From an uncultured Eubacteriales bacterium (GTDB lineage Bacteria > Bacillota > Clostridia > Oscillospirales > CAG-272): a stretch of 8,743 bases of DNA. Every line of letters starts with the position of its first letter. Positions within the stretch are counted from its first letter, which is position 1. The notes below the pieces were generated by a model. It made no database searches, was not told the DNA's origin, and worked only from the letters and a program-made list of their open reading frames with translations. Shown here one piece after another: positions 6,373 through 8,743 of this stretch. The stretch is taken from assembly GCA_905187695.1 (NCBI GenBank), contig CAJJIY010000045.1, positions 1 through 8,743 of the forward strand, in the 5' to 3' direction. A program made the translations under genes and the position numbers.

Positions 6373-7730
6373 ACGAAAAACGCTTTGATTATCCGCCGCC
6401 GGAACCGGTGCGAAGCCCTTCGGCAACGGAAACCCATCGGCTCCTTTCGCAATGCACGGCATTGCTTTATAAAGAAATGCTTTACCTTTGCCTTTCGGAC
6501 GGGACCGCGACCGTGCTTTACAGTGAAGGAGAGAAGCAAATAGGAAAGACCTATCGGTGGGATGAATATCTTTCTTTTTGGTCTGAAATCCATCTGAAGG
6601 CGGAGGACCGCGAGCGGATGCGGGCCCATTATTCTTATGACCGCGTGCGGGAACAGCTGTCCGGGCGCGAATGGGAGGCCCTGGATCTCACCTATTTTCC
6701 CGAAAACGAAAACGGAAGCCCGGAGCACGTGACCACGCTGCTGTGCCGGGCGGACGGAAACCCGGACGAAGCGTGTCTGATCGTCCGCGCGATGGAAGAG
6801 GGCTATCTGCTGCGCAGTATCGTGAACCGTTATGTTTATTCCCACTGCGATTATTTTATTTATCTGGACGCGGTGGAGAACAGTTATGTGATGCTCAGCG
6901 CCAGCCCGTCCGGCACGCCGCTCCCCGCCGCGCAAAGCAGCAATTATACGCGCGAAATGGAGCGGTATATCGGGCAGGCGGTGGTGCCGGAGGACCGCAA
7001 CCGGGTCGTTTTTGAAATGTCTCTGCCGCGGATGTTTGAGATGCTTGAGAAGCGGGAGCTTTATTCGTTTGCCTACGGCGTGATCGATCCCAAACGCGGC
7101 TATACCCGCAAACGGATGGAATATTGCTATCATGACCGGGGACGGCAGATGATGATGCTGACCCGGACGGACATCACGGCCTCCTATTTTGAAGATAAGC
7201 GCCACACCGAGGAACTCCAGCGGGCGCTGTTGCGGGCGCAGACCGATTCGCTCACGGGGCTGTCCAACTATCAGAGCACGGTGGACAAGATCAGCGCCCG
7301 GCTCCGGGAGGGGCGGAGCAATTATGCCTTTTTCTTTCTCGATCTGGACAATTTCAAGCGTGTGAACGACACACTGGGGCACGCCTTCGGCGATCGCTTT
7401 GTGCAGGAGGTGGCGCTGGTGCTCCGCCGGAACGGGGGACACCTGGATGTGGCCGGACGGGTCGGCGGAGACGAGTTTGTGTTTTTTACCGACCGCGCCG
7501 ACAGCGAGGAAGAGGTGCGTGAACTGGCCGAAAAACTCTGCCGCGAGATCGGCGGCATTTCACTGCCCGGCGTTTCCATGGGCGGCCTGGGGCGCAACCT
7601 GATCTCCTGCAGTATCGGCGTGGCGCTGGCGCCCCGGCACGGGAACAGCTATCAGGTGCTGGCCACCTATGCCGACAAAATGGCCTATCGCGCCAAAGCC
7701 GAGGGAAAGAATCGCTATTTCATGGAATAA
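6369..7730 (+). CDS. Diguanylate cyclase with N-terminal PAS-like regions
   Basis: Predicted c-di-GMP synthase (two GTP to c-di-GMP), 453 residues, cytoplasmic. The C-terminal GGDEF domain starts at DSLTGLSNY (from 293). It has the metal-binding motif FFLDLDNFKRVNDTLGH (Asp325), an unaltered GGDEF at 366-370 and the usual ending ADKMAYRAKAEGKNRY, so it should be active. The product-inhibition site RxxD is not complete: the four residues at that place are GHLD, so feedback through a canonical I-site is not expected. The first 290 residues contain two divergent PAS-like stretches (about 25-140 and 158-285, the second ending in MLTRTDITASYFEDK before a linker helix); this PAS call is by pattern only. 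The start ATG overlaps the stop of the phosphodiesterase gene (ATGA, 6369-6372) and has AAAGGAG at 6354-6360 with spacing 8. The two proteins are therefore made together, and the pair has opposite activities. A terminator follows. Confidence 0.92.
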   Translation: MNEKRFDYPPPEPVRSPSATETHRLLSQCTALLYKEMLYLCLSDGTATVLYSEGEKQIGKTYRWDEYLSFWSEIHLKAEDRERMRAHYSYDRVREQLSGREWEALDLTYFPENENGSPEHVTTLLCRADGNPDEACLIVRAMEEGYLLRSIVNRYVYSHCDYFIYLDAVENSYVMLSASPSGTPLPAAQSSNYTREMERYIGQAVVPEDRNRVVFEMSLPRMFEMLEKRELYSFAYGVIDPKRGYTRKRMEYCYHDRGRQMMMLTRTDITASYFEDKRHTEELQRALLRAQTDSLTGLSNYQSTVDKISARLREGRSNYAFFFLDLDNFKRVNDTLGHAFGDRFVQEVALVLRRNGGHLDVAGRVGGDEFVFFTDRADSEEEVRELAEKLCREIGGISLPGVSMGGLGRNLISCSIGVALAPRHGNSYQVLATYADKMAYRAKAEGKNRYFME

Positions 7731-7750
7731 AGCCGCAAAACGACCGGATC

Positions 7751-7783
7751 GCCGGGAGGAAAAAGCCTCCCGGCGGGCTTTTT
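7751..7783 (+). terminator. Intrinsic terminator of the c-di-GMP operon
   Basis: A perfect 9-bp stem GCCGGGAGG/CCTCCCGGC (7751-7759 and 7766-7774) with the loop AAAAAG is followed by GGGC and TTTTT (7779-7783). The same bases can form another hairpin, AAAAAGCC/GGCTTTTT (7760-7767 and 7776-7783), with the A-tract and T-tract paired. Either form lies 20-30 bases after the cyclase stop codon. Confidence 0.85.
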
Positions 7784-7787
7784 CCCG

Positions 7788-7816
7788 TTTACAATTCCGC
7801 GTTTTTGTGGTATAAT
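7788..7816 (+). promoter_or_regulatory. Strong extended -10 promoter upstream of the membrane protease-like gene
   Basis: The -35 TTTACA (7788-7793, five of six) is followed by a 17-base spacer and TATAAT (7811-7816), with the extended -10 element TGG just before it. This is the best promoter in the window. Transcription should start at about 7822-7824, roughly 80 bases ahead of the next start codon. Confidence 0.85.
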
Positions 7817-7822
7817 GGGAAC

Positions 7823-7890
7823 GGCGGCGGGAAAATCCCCGCAACAATGACAGACAAATGCAAAAGAGCCGCCCTCGCGCGGCTCTTTTT
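7823..7890 (+). ncRNA. Candidate attenuator leader or small RNA of about 68 nt
   Basis: The stretch between the strong promoter and the second terminator would make a short RNA if transcription stops there. It folds into a small hairpin GCGGG/CCCGC (7827-7831 and 7838-7842) and then the terminator hairpin (7862-7889). The 5' end GGCGGC (7823-7828) is complementary to GCCGCC (7868-7873) in the terminator's left arm, so a competing antiterminator fold is possible. Two readings fit: a regulated leader of the gene at 7902, or an independent small RNA. No known riboswitch or sRNA family is recognised, and no ligand can be named. Confidence 0.45.
7862..7890 (+). terminator. Intrinsic terminator inside the leader of the next gene
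   Basis: A perfect 11-bp stem AAAAGAGCCGC/GCGGCTCTTTT (7862-7872 and 7879-7889) has the loop CCTCGC and ends in a T-run (7886-7890). It sits downstream of the promoter at 7788-7816 and ends two bases before the GGGAGG ribosome binding site (7892-7897). Transcripts from that promoter must pass it to reach the gene at 7902. Confidence 0.85.
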
Positions 7891-7901
7891 CGGGAGGTAA
7901 T

Positions 7902-8726
7902 ATGGAATTTTCGGATGTCATTTTGAATATTCTCTGGCAAATGATGTATTTTGTGGGGAATGTGCTGATTGTCGGTTTTATCATTTCGCTTTTCAACCGC
8001 TTTTTCTACCGGTCCGTGGCCGGTGCCCGGGCGGTTTGCCTGGCAACGGGACTGGTCGGCACACCGGTGCACGAACTTTCGCACGCGGTGATGTGTCTGC
8101 CCTTTTTCCACCGGATTCACGCCATCCGGCTGTATCAGATCGATCCGGCCAGCGGCGTGCTGGGTTATGTCAAACACAGCTATAATCACCGCAACCCGTG
8201 GCAGGTGCTGGGCAATTTCTTTATCGGTGTGGCACCGATCTTCGGCGGTTCGGCCGTGCTTTTCCTGTTGCTTTATCTGCTGATGCCCGGCGCTTTTGAT
8301 AGCGTGTCGGCCTATTTTTCGGATTTTGCCTATCTGCAGGGCGCAGGTTTTTCCGGGCAGAGCATTGCCTACTTTTTCGCCACGGTGGTGGGGGTGTTTG
8401 AAACGCTCTTTTCCTTTGCGGGGTGCGGCTGGGCCTTTTGGGTGTTCATTTTGCTCACGCTGTGCATTTCGCTCCACATGAACCTGTCCGGCGCGGATGT
8501 GCGCGGGGCGCTGCCGGCCATCCCGATGATTCTTCTGTTGCTGGCGGCGGCCAATGTGGCGGTCTTTCTGATTTCAAAGAGCGCCTATGCCGATTTTGTT
8601 TCGTTTATGAATCAGGCGGGCGGATCTTTACTGTGCGCGCTGCTCATTTCGTTGCTGTTTTCGCTTTTTTATGTGGCGATCGGCCTGATCTGCCGGGTGC
8701 TCCGGCTGGTGATCTTCCACCATTGA
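7902..8726 (+). CDS. Polytopic membrane protein with HELSH zinc-metallopeptidase motif
   Basis: Integral membrane protein of 274 residues, probably a metallopeptidase of the M50-like kind or a relative of unknown activity. A first helix (about 7-30) is followed by a hydrophobic segment holding the HExxH motif HELSH (His57, Glu58, His61). Next come a conserved-looking loop (GVLGYVKHSYNHRNPWQVLGN), then five or so further helices (about 102-128, 150-165, 172-190, 203-225 and 241-268). The third zinc ligand is not obvious; His192 or Asp199 in HMNLSGADVRG is a candidate by position only. Site-2 proteases have an NPDG-like motif that I do not see, so substrate and even activity are unproven. The ATG has GGGAGG at 7892-7897 with the short spacing TAAT. 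It has its own promoter and an intervening terminator, so it is a separate unit from the c-di-GMP operon. The stop is TGA at 8724-8726; no terminator is visible in the remaining 17 bases. Confidence 0.75.
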   Translation: MEFSDVILNILWQMMYFVGNVLIVGFIISLFNRFFYRSVAGARAVCLATGLVGTPVHELSHAVMCLPFFHRIHAIRLYQIDPASGVLGYVKHSYNHRNPWQVLGNFFIGVAPIFGGSAVLFLLLYLLMPGAFDSVSAYFSDFAYLQGAGFSGQSIAYFFATVVGVFETLFSFAGCGWAFWVFILLTLCISLHMNLSGADVRGALPAIPMILLLLAAANVAVFLISKSAYADFVSFMNQAGGSLLCALLISLLFSLFYVAIGLICRVLRLVIFHH

Positions 8727-8743
8727 ATCAAAAGGCGCGGCCG

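Noticed and set aside
6249..7442. Open frame of 397 codons on the minus strand, opposite the cyclase
   Set aside because: Shadow of the cyclase gene, with composition typical of an antisense frame and no recognisable motif.

Overview
The window looks like a piece of chromosome from a GC-rich member of the Firmicutes, most likely a gut-type Clostridia lineage such as Oscillospiraceae. The grounds are strong AAGGAGG-type ribosome binding sites, consensus sigma-A promoters sitting in short AT-rich islands, a lipobox lipoprotein, and a LytS-like kinase; genus cannot be read from the sequence. Apart from one partial gene at the left edge, all genes run on the + strand. No tRNA, rRNA, insertion sequence, phage gene or CRISPR array is visible, and no gene-free stretch exceeds 300 bases.

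Layout. (1) 1-143, minus strand: the first 47 codons of a lipoprotein gene that runs off the left edge. (2) 144-296: a divergent promoter region with repeats that could be operator sites. (3) 297-3105: a two-component pair. The kinase has an extracellular beta-sandwich, seven transmembrane helices and a LytS/YehU-type kinase core. Its response regulator has a receiver and a SARP-like winged helix instead of the usual LytTR output. (4) 3106-3234: a promoter and a leader with three successive GC-rich hairpins. (5) 3235-7730: two c-di-GMP turnover genes joined by an ATGA overlap. The first encodes a degenerate GGDEF domain (SADQF), an intact EAL phosphodiesterase domain, then PAS-PAS-GAF-PAS. The second encodes PAS-like regions and an intact GGDEF cyclase. 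(6) 7731-7901: an intrinsic terminator, then a near-consensus promoter, then a second intrinsic terminator that lies between that promoter and the next start codon. (7) 7902-8726: a polytopic membrane protein with an HELSH zinc-protease motif. The last 17 bases hold nothing recognisable.

How it may work together (inference). The kinase senses an external ligand and controls transcription through the SARP-like regulator; candidate targets are its own promoter, the divergent lipoprotein and the c-di-GMP operon. That operon makes a c-di-GMP hydrolase and a c-di-GMP synthase from one coupled message, so their balance would be set by what their PAS and GAF domains sense. The membrane metallopeptidase-like gene is a separate unit behind what looks like a transcription attenuator or a small RNA. 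The least conventional parts are the attenuator-like leader at 7788-7901, the sensor-last architecture of the EAL protein with its opposing cyclase partner, and the hairpin leader before it.
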